A stretch of DNA of 64,000 nt from Tenacibaculum gallaicum. Its GTDB lineage: Bacteria > Bacteroidota > Bacteroidia > Flavobacteriales > Flavobacteriaceae. Each line of letters opens with the position of its first letter. The stretch's first letter is position 1. Location of the stretch: positions 62,001 through 126,000 of the forward strand of contig NZ_QUNS01000003.1 of the NCBI RefSeq assembly GCF_003387615.1. The letters are read 5' to 3'. Both the position numbers and the translations under genes were made by a program. Positions 34,975-43,508 of this stretch are shown here, piece after piece. Under the pieces are notes generated by a model. The model saw nothing but the letters and a program-made list of their open reading frames with translations, did no database searches and was not told where the DNA came from.

Positions 34975-35904
34975 ATGGATAACGGAATTTATGCAAAGTT
35001 CACCACTCCAAAAGGTGATATTTTAGTAAACTTAGAATACGAAAAAACTCCTGGAACTGTAGGTAACTTTGTTGCTTTAGCAGAAGGAAATTTAGAAAAC
35101 TCAGCAAAACCACAAGGAACTCCTTATTACAATGGATTAAAATTCCACCGTGTAATTGCTGATTTTATGGTTCAAGGTGGTTGCCCACAAGGAACAGGAA
35201 CAGGAAATCCTGGTTATAAATTTGATGATGAAATTCACCCTGAATTAAAGCACGATGCTCCAGGAAAGTTATCAATGGCAAATGCAGGACCTGGAACTAA
35301 TGGTTCTCAGTTTTTTATTACACATGTTGCTACTCCTTGGTTAGACGGAAAACACACTGTTTTTGGTAGTGTTATTGAAGGTCAAGATGTTGTTGATGCT
35401 ATTGCACAAGACGACACTATGGATGTAGAAATTATTCGTGTTGGTGATACCGCTGAATCTTTTAATGCAGTAGAAGCTTTTAGATCTTTTGAAGGAGCTC
35501 GTGAAAAACGTGAAGCTGAAGCGAAAGCTCGTCAAAAAGAATTATTAGATCAAGTAGCTAATGGTTACAATGAAACTCCAAGCGGATTACGCTATAAGGT
35601 TTTACAAAACGGAGATGGAAAACAAGCTACGAAAGGAGCTACGGTTTCTGTACATTACAAAGGTCAATTATTAGACGGAACGGTGTTTGACTCTTCATAC
35701 AAACGTAAACAACCTATCGATTTTGCTATCGGTGTAGGTCAAGTAATTCCTGGTTGGGATGAAGGTATTCAGTTATTAAAAGTTGGAGACAAAGCTCGTT
35801 TGGTAATTCCTTCTGACTTAGCATATGGAGCACAAGGTGCTGGCGGTGTAATTCCTCCAGATGCAACCTTAATCTTTGATGTTGAATTAATGAATGTGAA
35901 ATAA
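34975..35904 (+). CDS. Dual-family peptidyl-prolyl isomerase: cyclophilin fused to FKBP
   Basis: The 309-residue protein joins two unrelated prolyl isomerase folds. Residues 5-165 are cyclophilin, with [19 protein letters not shown] carrying the catalytic Arg and [12 protein letters not shown] binding proline. After a charged helical linker (about 165-200), residues 205-309 are [35 protein letters not shown] and a closing FDVELMNVK. Cyclophilin-FKBP fusions are known in some flavobacteria. There is no signal peptide, so it is cytosolic and probably helps folding near the ribosome. It is monocistronic before a clear terminator. Confidence 0.95.
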   Translation: MDNGIYAKFTTPKGDILVNLEYEKTPGTVGNFVALAEGNLENSAKPQGTPYYNGLKFHRVIADFMVQGGCPQGTGTGNPGYKFDDEIHPELKHDAPGKLSMANAGPGTNGSQFFITHVATPWLDGKHTVFGSVIEGQDVVDAIAQDDTMDVEIIRVGDTAESFNAVEAFRSFEGAREKREAEAKARQKELLDQVANGYNETPSGLRYKVLQNGDGKQATKGATVSVHYKGQLLDGTVFDSSYKRKQPIDFAIGVGQVIPGWDEGIQLLKVGDKARLVIPSDLAYGAQGAGGVIPPDATLIFDVELMNVK

Positions 35905-35929
35905 TAACACATAAAATATTTCAGTGTTG

Positions 35930-35962
35930 ATAAAGCCTTCGTAATAATTATGAAGGCTTTAT
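35930..35962 (+). terminator. Terminator after the dual prolyl isomerase
   Basis: ATAAAGCCTTC (35930-35940) and GAAGGCTTTAT (35952-35962) form an 11-bp stem followed by a T run. Confidence 0.85.
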
Positions 35963-36104
35963 TTTTATTCAAAAGCCTACTTAATGTTTAATTAATATTC
36001 ATAACATTAAAGAACATATTACTTAATAGATTTATCATGATTCCTTAAGGACAAAAGAGCAATAAAGCGTGACCTTTACAACACCAAACAAGCTTTTAAA
36101 TCCT

Positions 36105-36773
36105 ATGAAAACAACATTACTATTTTTTATGCTTCTTCTCTTTGTAACTGTTACTTTAAAAGCTCAAGAAGTTTGTACTACTCCTGAAGACAATGCTATT
36201 GATTTAAATATTATAAGTGTAAATAAATGTGAGATTGTTGACAAGAAACAAAATTCAAGAGAAAGAACTACAAAAGCATTAACCGCTAGAAATAGAATAA
36301 AAAAAATAAGAAAAACACCACAAAAAAATCAATCAAGCCTAAGTACTCCTTCTAAGGTTTCTATTGTTACTGCTAATAACGACTTATCTATAAAAACTTC
36401 TTTGAAGTCTCAAACTAAAGAGGTATTATTTTCTGTAGTTGAACAAGTTCCTTTATTTCCTAAGTGTAAAAATAATTCTAACGAAAAGGCTAAAAAATGT
36501 TTTAAAAACAATATACAAAAGCATTTTTCTAAAAATTATTATCCTGAGGTCTTTTCAGAGGAAGGTATACGTGGTAGGGTCTTAATTCAATTTACTATAG
36601 ATGTGTATGGTAAACCTAAAAATATTCAAGTAGTTAGTTCAAAACCTAGCAAAGTTATTACCAATGAAATTAATCGGATTATCAACAAGTTACCTCTGTT
36701 AGAATCAGGTAAAGAGAAAGGGATACCTGTTGATGTAACTTACTCTTTTCCTATAAACTTAATCTTAAATTAA
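36105..36773 (+). CDS. Secreted TonB-C-like protein, copy 1
   Basis: I start at ATG 36105, which gives a clean signal peptide ending LKAQ. The mature N-terminus EVCTTPEDNAIDLN is shared with the two following genes. A basic stretch follows, and the C-terminal half has the TonB C-terminal domain pattern: SEEGIRGRVLIQFTIDVYG and LPLLESGKEKGIPVDVTYSF. Unlike true TonB, it has a cleavable signal instead of an uncleaved anchor, and no proline-rich spacer. The 222-residue product probably sits in the periplasm. It is the most divergent copy, with a shorter distance between motifs. Confidence 0.7.
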   Translation: MKTTLLFFMLLLFVTVTLKAQEVCTTPEDNAIDLNIISVNKCEIVDKKQNSRERTTKALTARNRIKKIRKTPQKNQSSLSTPSKVSIVTANNDLSIKTSLKSQTKEVLFSVVEQVPLFPKCKNNSNEKAKKCFKNNIQKHFSKNYYPEVFSEEGIRGRVLIQFTIDVYGKPKNIQVVSSKPSKVITNEINRIINKLPLLESGKEKGIPVDVTYSFPINLILN

Positions 36774-36846
36774 TATAAAACGTTTATCCATAACTTCAAA
36801 TAATTTTATTTTCGTGTACCTAAAAATTCTTCTTTAACGTACACAA

Positions 36847-37512
36847 ATGAAACATATTTTAATCCTTTTTTTATTTTCAATATCATTTTCTTACTCTCAA
36901 GAAAAATGTGAAACTCCCAATGAAAATATTCAGGACATTAATACTATTAGCATTACTAAATGTTCTATAGACGATGTAAAAGAAGCTCTAGAGATTGAAA
37001 AAGTTAAAGAAATTTCAACAAGAAAAAGGCATCATAAACTTAGAAAGGCTAATGCTATTTCAGCTAAAACTAATAAAGTTAAGCAAATAAAAAGTAAAAA
37101 CTCACTTGTTGAAAAATTAAATATAAAAGAGGATATTTTAACTTCTCTAGACAAAGTCCCTTTTCACCTAGTAGAACAAATTCCTCTATTTAAAGAATGT
37201 AAAAAAACTCCAATTTTACAACAATCAAAATGTTTTGAAAAGGAAATGATAAAACATATTGTTAGAAATTTTGATTATCCAAAGGAAGCTTTGCGAAAAA
37301 AAATTGAAGGGAAGGTTTTAGTACAATTTACTATTAATAAAAAAGGGAATGTTGTTTATATAAAGAAAAAAGGGGCTGAAAATAGTGATTTACTGAAGAA
37401 GGAAGCTCACAGATTAATTGCTGCTCTTCCTAAATTTATTCCCGGAAGCCATAAAGGTAGTTTAGTTAATGTAAAATATGCTTTGCCTATAATTTTTAGG
37501 GTTCCGTTATAG
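36847..37512 (+). CDS. Secreted TonB-C-like protein, copy 2
   Basis: A 221-residue paralog with signal peptide (ILILFLFSISFSYSQ) and the shared mature start EKCETPNENIQDINT. A basic linker (STRKRHHKLRKA) precedes the TonB_C-type domain at about 110-221: HLVEQIPLFKECK, RKKIEGKVLVQFTINKKGN, then LPKFIPGSHKGSLVNVKYAL. This domain arrangement equals copy 1 and is nearer to copy 3. No anchor or proline-rich segment exists. Probably periplasmic; function unknown, but such domains normally bind TonB boxes or outer membrane proteins. Confidence 0.75.
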   Translation: MKHILILFLFSISFSYSQEKCETPNENIQDINTISITKCSIDDVKEALEIEKVKEISTRKRHHKLRKANAISAKTNKVKQIKSKNSLVEKLNIKEDILTSLDKVPFHLVEQIPLFKECKKTPILQQSKCFEKEMIKHIVRNFDYPKEALRKKIEGKVLVQFTINKKGNVVYIKKKGAENSDLLKKEAHRLIAALPKFIPGSHKGSLVNVKYALPIIFRVPL

Positions 37513-37656
37513 TTAAATGTATTCATCTTTTTTAGATTAAAATCACTCTAGCAATCTGAATCGTAGAATAAATTTGTTATTTTCTATTTTTTACCTATAT
37601 TTACGGCATCAGTTAATAGTTAATTAACTCTACCAAACACTTAAAATTAGAGCACA

Positions 37657-38781
37657 ATGATTAAAAAATTCCCCTTAGTAGTAGCTATTATGCTACTTTC
37701 TTTAGCGGCTGTAGGACAAGAAGTATGTACTACTCCAGATGAACAAATCGCTGATCCAAACAGTATCACAAAATGTGCAATCGAAGACACCGATAATGGT
37801 GCAAAAAAACAACTATCTATTGAAGTCTCAACCAGAAGACGCGTTGTTCGTAAGAATAAAGAAGCTGTTTCTGCTATTGGAGGTATTAATTCTTCTCAAA
37901 AGGTAGCTGATATTAAAAAGAAATCTTTATTAATTGGTAAACTTGAGTTAGAAGATAATTCAGCTACTATTGAAAAAGTTCCTTTTAATTTAGTTGAAGA
38001 AATTCCTTTGTTTAGTAAATGTAACAATGTTCCATTAATTAAGCAGGCAAAGTGTTTTGAAACTAACATGACTAAACATATTATTAAGAACTTCAACTAT
38101 CCACAAGAAGCTATTGATGCTGGTATTCAAGGAAGAGTTTTAGTTCAGTTTACAATAAACGAGCAAGGAAATGTTGAAGATATTTTAATGCGTGGACCTA
38201 AAGGTGGAGAATCTTTAGAAAAGGAGGCTAGTAGAATTATTAACGATCTTCCTAAATTTATACCTGGTAAACACAATGGAAGAACTGTAAAAGTAAAATA
38301 TGGGGTTCCTATTACGTTTAGAGCACCTGGAGCAACTAATAATAGTTCTTCTAAATCTACAATAAGTAAAGTTGTTGCTAAGAAAAGTTCTAATGTAGTA
38401 AAAGAAAAAGCTATTACTGATTTTGTTAAATTTATGGAGGTACAAAGTATCCCTCAATTTAAAGCTTGTACAAAGGTTCCTGATATGCAAAAATTAAAGT
38501 GTTTTAACGAAAGAATGGTTAGCCATATTCAAAGAAACTTTAACTATCCAGCTGCAGCTGCTGAACAAAACATTGAAGGAAGAGTTTGGGTACGATTTAT
38601 TATTGATAAAAAAGGAGAAGTAACCAACATTAAAATGAAAGGCCCACAAGACGGTCAATTGCTAGAGCAAGAAGCTAAAAGAATGGTTTCTAAATTACCT
38701 AAGTTTGTTCCTGGTGAGCATAATGGTAAAACAGCTAATGTTGAGTATTATATTCCCGTTAACTTTAAACTTCATGAATAA
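37657..38781 (+). CDS. Secreted protein with two TonB-C-like domains, copy 3
   Basis: A 374-residue member of the tandem family. The signal peptide ends near AAVGQ and the mature start is EVCTTPDEQIADPN. Two TonB_C-type domains follow in order: the first (about 110-225) has EEIPLFSKCNN, GIQGRVLVQFTINEQGN and LPKFIPGKHNGRTVKVKYGV; the second (about 265-374) has SIPQFKACTKV, NIEGRVWVRFIIDKKG and LPKFVPGEHNGKTANVEYYI. The shared wording of the motifs shows an internal duplication. It is followed by an 18-bp terminator. Partner proteins are unknown. Confidence 0.78.
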   Translation: MIKKFPLVVAIMLLSLAAVGQEVCTTPDEQIADPNSITKCAIEDTDNGAKKQLSIEVSTRRRVVRKNKEAVSAIGGINSSQKVADIKKKSLLIGKLELEDNSATIEKVPFNLVEEIPLFSKCNNVPLIKQAKCFETNMTKHIIKNFNYPQEAIDAGIQGRVLVQFTINEQGNVEDILMRGPKGGESLEKEASRIINDLPKFIPGKHNGRTVKVKYGVPITFRAPGATNNSSSKSTISKVVAKKSSNVVKEKAITDFVKFMEVQSIPQFKACTKVPDMQKLKCFNERMVSHIQRNFNYPAAAAEQNIEGRVWVRFIIDKKGEVTNIKMKGPQDGQLLEQEAKRMVSKLPKFVPGEHNGKTANVEYYIPVNFKLHE

Positions 38782-38810
38782 ATAACTCTTAAAAAAGTGT
38801 TTATATATAA

Positions 38811-38848
38811 AAAGAAAAGCTTCTAATTAAAATTAGAAGCTTTTCTTT
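38811..38848 (+). terminator. Terminator after the TonB-C-like gene cluster
   Basis: An 18-bp perfect stem (38811-38828 and 38831-38848) with a 2-nt loop, then T. One of the strongest hairpins in the window. Confidence 0.9.
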
Positions 38849-39319
38849 TTATAAGACATTATCCTCTTAGATAATTCTTCCGTACACTATAGTAAATACA
38901 GTAGTCTAAGTAGTACTACAATACATTATTTTAGACAAGAAATAAAATTATCAAAAAAAGAGTAGTTATAATACTTTCTATTTATTTAAAGCTTTTTCTT
39001 CTTTTCTCTCTTAATTCTTTTTGTCTAATTCACTAAGTATTTCATTCGCCTTATGAACCATTTCTTTTATTTCTTCAGGAATTTATTTATCCATTTTATC
39101 TTCATTTTATTCTTATCACAATCATAAACTATTCCTTTTCCCTTATTCTCTTTACCTAATTTTAGGGCTCTTTTACTTTTACTTTGACTCAAAATATATT
39201 AGAAATCAAAAAAAGGAAAAAGATTATACTATTTTGCATAAGGCAGAACAATCTCCATGTTGTTCTAAGATAAGATAAATCAAACTATTACAAACTTACT
39301 ATTTAATAGCTATTAAGCA
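38849..39319. other. Gene-poor region
   Basis: No intact ORF is supported in these 471 bp. It contains a short inverted repeat (AGAACAA 39245-39251, TTGTTCT 39260-39266) and, on the minus strand at 39011-39197, traces of a coding sequence listed separately. Confidence 0.6.
39011..39197 (-). pseudogene. Possible decayed gene fragment
   Basis: On the minus strand one frame reads SKSKRALKLGKENKGKGIV then YDCDKNKMK, and a different frame downstream reads PEEIKEMVHKANEILSEL and ends at a stop at 39011-39013. The first frame stops after NKFLKK, and the second has a stop just before IPEEIK. Both pieces have protein-like composition and could be one gene broken by a frameshift and a stop. No family was recognised, and chance cannot be excluded. 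Confidence 0.3.
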
Positions 39320-39346
39320 AAAAAACCAGCATTTAGCTGGTTTTTT
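39320..39346. terminator. Terminator downstream of the OmpA lipoprotein
   Basis: AAAAAACCAGC (39320-39330) and GCTGGTTTTTT (39336-39346) form an 11-bp stem with a 5-nt loop and A/T flanks on both sides, 20 bp from the OmpA stop. Confidence 0.9.
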
Positions 39347-39366
39347 ATTCTTTATTTTAATAATAA

Positions 39367-40236
39367 CTAAGGTTTGATATTTTCTTTTTCAGCTAGTAAA
39401 CCAAAAAACTTATCTAAATTAGGTAAAATTACGATTCTAGTTCTTCTATTTCTAGCTCTATTAGCTGCTGAACTATTTTCTACAAGTGGTACAGAACTAC
39501 CTCTTCCTGAAGCAATTAATCTACTAGGATCTACATCATATTTCCCTTCTAAAAGTCTAACAATAGATGTTGCTCTTTTTACACTTAAATCCCAGTTGTC
39601 TTGTACAACAGCATTATGAATTGGTCTTGAATCTGTATGTCCTTCGATCATAACATCCATACTTGGTTCAGAATTAATCACATCAGCTAATTTCTTTATT
39701 AACTTGTATGCATTTCTTTTAACTCTATAACTTGCTGTATTAAATAACATTTTATCTGAAACAGAAATCATTACAACTGTTTGGTCAATATCAATATTTA
39801 CATCTTCATCGTTTTCCAATTCTGAAGTGTTTATTGACTTCTTTAAGTTGTGAGCAATAGCTACATTCATAGAATCTTTTAACGTTTTAGCGTTAGCTAA
39901 CTCAGATGGATCAACATTTTTAAGTGTTTCTCTCATTTTTTCTTTTACAGAGTTTGAGATTACCGCTGATTTTCCAACCATGTCTAACTTAACGTTATTT
40001 TCTTCATGGAGTGATTCATTTACACTTTTTAATGAGTTAATTTTTTCATTGTAGTCATCAACTCTCTTTTCAATTTTAGCAAACTTAGCCTCAAGTTGCT
40101 CCTTCTCTAGAGTTGTTTTTTGTAAGTTTCCTCTTGTATCATTGTACTTCTGCTCTAACTCAACATACTTCTTTTTTGATACACAAGACGTCATCGTTAA
40201 AGCCAATAACGCTAAGGGAATAAATAGTTTTTTCAT
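39367..40236 (-). CDS. OmpA-family outer membrane lipoprotein
   Basis: A 289-residue lipoprotein with lipobox LTMTSC (Cys18). A coiled coil covers about residues 25-85 (EQKYNDTRGNLQKTTLEKEQ), and the C-terminal OmpA domain has MLFNTASYRVKRNAYK, IEGHTDSRP and NRARNRRTRIVIL, the peptidoglycan-binding residues. It tethers the outer membrane to the wall. The gene is alone between two terminators. Similar coiled-coil OmpA lipoproteins are widespread in flavobacteria. Confidence 0.9.
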   Translation of the reverse strand: MKKLFIPLALLALTMTSCVSKKKYVELEQKYNDTRGNLQKTTLEKEQLEAKFAKIEKRVDDYNEKINSLKSVNESLHEENNVKLDMVGKSAVISNSVKEKMRETLKNVDPSELANAKTLKDSMNVAIAHNLKKSINTSELENDEDVNIDIDQTVVMISVSDKMLFNTASYRVKRNAYKLIKKLADVINSEPSMDVMIEGHTDSRPIHNAVVQDNWDLSVKRATSIVRLLEGKYDVDPSRLIASGRGSSVPLVENSSAANRARNRRTRIVILPNLDKFFGLLAEKENIKP

Positions 40237-40313
40237 AATTAATAATAATGATAATAAGTTAATGTAACCTTATAACTTAATTTTTTGCATAATATTATAC
40301 TGAGTAAATAAAA

Positions 40314-40339
40314 AAAACTCCTTTAAAAAAAGGAGTTTT
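40314..40339 (-). terminator. Terminator of the T9SS surface operon
   Basis: AAAACTCCTTT and AAAGGAGTTTT (40314-40339) make an 11-bp stem, followed on the minus strand by a T run. It lies 34 bp after the last gene of the operon. Confidence 0.88.
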
Positions 40340-40372
40340 ACCTTAATAACATTACGGTTATTTGTGGGGGGC

Positions 40373-42529
40373 TTAATTTTTATAATTCACTTTAACTTCT
40401 TTTGTTATTTTATTACAATTATCTTCTTTTTCCTTAAAACACTTATTATTTTCTGGTCTTGAGTTTCTTCCTGATCTCTTTAAATTTTTGCTTAAAAACT
40501 CTAAAAAATTACTTCTTTTAGTGGTTAGTTTTTTTCTTACTCTTTTTTTTTCTTGTTCTTGTCTAATCTCTACAGACTCGCTTCCTTTTACTATATAGAA
40601 ATAAGAGCGTCTATTTAATTGATACTCTTTTTCAGTACACTTTTTTCCGTCTACACAATCATTTAAAGGTTTATCTTCTCCATAACCTATAGCACTTTCA
40701 ATTCTATCACTAGCAATTCCTCTTGATAGAATATAATCTCTAGTTGATTTTGCTCTTTTATCTGACAAAAATCTATTATAATCTCTACGACCTCGACTAT
40801 CTGTGTGTGCTTCTATTTTAATTACTAATTCAGGGTGGTTTGTCATTACTGTTACAATATTCTCTAGCTCATATTCTGCATCCTCCCTAATAATAAACTT
40901 GTCATAATCAAAATAAATAGGCTTTATTACTATTTGATTTCCTATTATTAATGGTGTTAATTTTAGGTTTACTGTAACTTCTTTCTTTCTTTTACTTGTA
41001 GTAGACACTATACTTCTAGCCGATCTATGGTCCAGTTTAGTTGCAGTAACCGTATAAGTAACATTACATGGTACGTCTTTAAAAGTATAATTACCTGATA
41101 CATCAGAAATAGTTTCTGCTATAATTTCTTTTTCCTTATTAATTAACTTTATCACTGCTGCATCTACTGGAGCATTTGTTTTGTTATTCTTTATTACTCC
41201 TTTAACAATTTGTGTACAAACTGGCGGATCTGTGTAGATAAAGAAGCTATAAATATCATCATCTCCCTTTCCTTTTTCTCTATTTGATGAGAAAAAACCT
41301 CTTTTTCCATTTTTACTTATAAAAAATGAAAAATCATCTTTTTTACTATTAAATGGATATCCTAGGTTTTCTGGTGATAACAATGTACCATCTTCTTTAA
41401 TCTTTGCTTGAAAGATATCAAGAAGCCCTAAACCTAAATGTCCGTTAGATGAAAAATATAGTACATTATCGCTCCCTACATAAGGGAAAACTTCTTTCTC
41501 TGGCGTATTTATAGTGTTTCCTAAATTTATAGGTTCTCCATACTCATCTTCTTCTTTTATTTCTACCTTATAAATATCAGATTGTCCATATCCTCCTGGC
41601 ATATTAGAAACAAAATATAATGTTTTTTCATCTGAACTTAAAGCTGGATGACCAGAAGAATATTCATCATTATTAAATGGTAACTCTTTAACATTTACCC
41701 AATAACCGTTTAGATAACTAGCCTTATAAATTTTTAAGTTAGATGTATTTTTTTTACTTCTTTTAACTCTTTTTCCTTCAGAATTATTTCTTGTAAAATA
41801 AATGGTTTTTCCGTCTTTTGTAAATACAGGTGAAGACTCATGAAGTTCAGATGCTATTGGTTCTCCAATCTTTTGAACGTTTCCTAAAACTAATATAGTA
41901 TCTTTTTTACTTCTTTCTAATGTTTTTACATCCTCCTCTGCCTTATAAATATTTAAGAACGGTTGGTTATTCCACTTATATATTTTTTGTTTTTTTGAAT
42001 TATTAGGAACAGAGGATGAAAAATACGCTTTTCCATTCAATAAAAAACCTCCAAAATCTGAATAGGGTGTATTTATGGCTAAGTTCCTTACTCCTATTCT
42101 TTTTTCTTGATTTGTGTAATCTAATAAATAACTTTCTTTTTTTAATTCCTTATTTAAACTACTTTTTTGAGCTTGAGCTAATTTTAAAAATATAGAATCT
42201 GATTTTTTATACTTTCCATTACTTCTCAAAGTTTGAGCATATTTAAATAAATGCTTTTCTTCAACTTTTTCCTTAAAATTTGAAACAAGTTTTTGGTACC
42301 AAACTTCTGCTTCTTCAGTATCTGAATTATTATAATAAGACTCAGCTAACCTACTTAATACATGTTGAGAGCTATCCCCTTTAATTAATACTAAATCTTT
42401 ATACAATTTAGCTGATTGAACATAAGAAAACTCTCCAAAATAACGGTCCGCTACTTTTCTACTTTGACCAAAACCATTTACAGCCAGCATTAAAAATGTT
42501 GCTAATACTAGTATTTTTTTAAAATTCAT
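40373..42529 (-). CDS. PorE-like OmpA-family protein with TPR, beta-propeller and regulatory-like domains
   Basis: Start chosen at 42529 (MNFKKILVLATF), which gives a signal peptide ending GFGQ and leaves a 10-bp gap after the upstream gene; the longer frame would overlap it. Order in the 718-residue product: TPR-like helices (about 25-130), a PD40/WD40-like propeller with the motifs SSPVFTKDGKTIYFTRN and GHPALSSDEKTLYFVSN, a carboxypeptidase-regulatory domain near VKGVIKNNKTNAPVDAA, and an OmpA domain with KIEAHTDSRGRRDYN and LNRRSYFYIV. Such proteins anchor T9SS parts to peptidoglycan. It follows the PorP/SprF gene in the same operon. Confidence 0.9.
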   Translation of the reverse strand: MNFKKILVLATFLMLAVNGFGQSRKVADRYFGEFSYVQSAKLYKDLVLIKGDSSQHVLSRLAESYYNNSDTEEAEVWYQKLVSNFKEKVEEKHLFKYAQTLRSNGKYKKSDSIFLKLAQAQKSSLNKELKKESYLLDYTNQEKRIGVRNLAINTPYSDFGGFLLNGKAYFSSSVPNNSKKQKIYKWNNQPFLNIYKAEEDVKTLERSKKDTILVLGNVQKIGEPIASELHESSPVFTKDGKTIYFTRNNSEGKRVKRSKKNTSNLKIYKASYLNGYWVNVKELPFNNDEYSSGHPALSSDEKTLYFVSNMPGGYGQSDIYKVEIKEEDEYGEPINLGNTINTPEKEVFPYVGSDNVLYFSSNGHLGLGLLDIFQAKIKEDGTLLSPENLGYPFNSKKDDFSFFISKNGKRGFFSSNREKGKGDDDIYSFFIYTDPPVCTQIVKGVIKNNKTNAPVDAAVIKLINKEKEIIAETISDVSGNYTFKDVPCNVTYTVTATKLDHRSARSIVSTTSKRKKEVTVNLKLTPLIIGNQIVIKPIYFDYDKFIIREDAEYELENIVTVMTNHPELVIKIEAHTDSRGRRDYNRFLSDKRAKSTRDYILSRGIASDRIESAIGYGEDKPLNDCVDGKKCTEKEYQLNRRSYFYIVKGSESVEIRQEQEKKRVRKKLTTKRSNFLEFLSKNLKRSGRNSRPENNKCFKEKEDNCNKITKEVKVNYKN

Positions 42530-42539
42530 TTTTTTCTTT

Positions 42540-43481
42540 TTAAAAGAATCTTGGGGACCTATATCTAATATCTTTAAATATTTCATACTGTAACATAATT
42601 TCGTGTGTTCCCGAGTTTGTTACATTATAGTTTGACGTTGTTAAATCATATGAGTATCCTATAAGTAAAGAGTCTGTTGCTTGAAAACCTAAAAGTGCAC
42701 TTACAGAATCATCCCATCTCCAAGAGGCTCCAACTCTAAATTTTTCATTAAATAATAAATTAGCTGAAATATCTAATGATAGAGGAGCTCCTGAAACTCC
42801 TTTTAACAAAGCTGCTGGTTTAAACTTTAAATCTTCATTTATGTCGAAAACATATCCTGCTATTAAGAAAAAGTGCATTCTTTCCACTGCTACTTCTCCT
42901 GGAGTCTCTGCATCGTAATGCTCCATTCTTAAAATATTAGGTACCGATAACCCTACATACCATTGTGGTTGATGATAATAAATACCTGCACCGACGGTTG
43001 GTAAGAATTTATTAATGTTATCCTGAAAGACTACTTCATCATCTCTATAAGTTCCTTTTGACCAATCTATATTTAGTAATCTACCTCCTAATCGCAATCC
43101 AAAGGCTAAGTTCCCTTCTTCTCCTGTTTGTATATTGTAAGATACATTCGCATCTAAATATATTTCACTAGAAGGTCCCACCTGATCATTCATTAAGTTA
43201 ACTCCTAACCCTAAACCTGAATATCCTAAAGGTGTATCGTATGATAAGTTTTGAGTATTAGGAGCTCCTTCAAAACCTACCCACTGCATTCTACCCAATG
43301 CAGTAATCACTGTATGCCCTCTAGATCCAGCGTAAGCTGGGTTTACATTCATTGTATTGTACATATACTGTGTGTACTGAGGATCTTGTTGTGCTTGAAT
43401 ATTTGTAGTTACACAAATACTCATTGTACATAGTAAGATTAAACTTAAATATAATTTCATTTGATTAAAACTTTTATTCAT
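42540..43481 (-). CDS. PorP/SprF-family type IX secretion outer membrane protein
   Basis: A 313-residue barrel protein. After a signal peptide ending NIQAQ the family signature QQDPQYTQYMYNTMNVNP (residues about 31-48) is intact, followed by AYAGSRG and repeating barrel strands to the end. The start may be ATG 43481 or the second Met at 43460. Members close to SprF in Flavobacterium johnsoniae are needed to secrete and attach their neighbouring type B sorting-domain protein. Here that partner would be the 1425-residue protein encoded 27 bp upstream. Confidence 0.93.
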   Translation of the reverse strand: MNKSFNQMKLYLSLILLCTMSICVTTNIQAQQDPQYTQYMYNTMNVNPAYAGSRGHTVITALGRMQWVGFEGAPNTQNLSYDTPLGYSGLGLGVNLMNDQVGPSSEIYLDANVSYNIQTGEEGNLAFGLRLGGRLLNIDWSKGTYRDDEVVFQDNINKFLPTVGAGIYYHQPQWYVGLSVPNILRMEHYDAETPGEVAVERMHFFLIAGYVFDINEDLKFKPAALLKGVSGAPLSLDISANLLFNEKFRVGASWRWDDSVSALLGFQATDSLLIGYSYDLTTSNYNVTNSGTHEIMLQYEIFKDIRYRSPRFF

Positions 43482-43508
43482 CAGTCTCTTTTTTCTAATA
43501 TATCTATA

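Noticed and set aside
42530-42586. Longer start for the PorE-like protein
   Set aside because: It overlaps the PorP/SprF gene and hides the signal peptide that begins at 42529.
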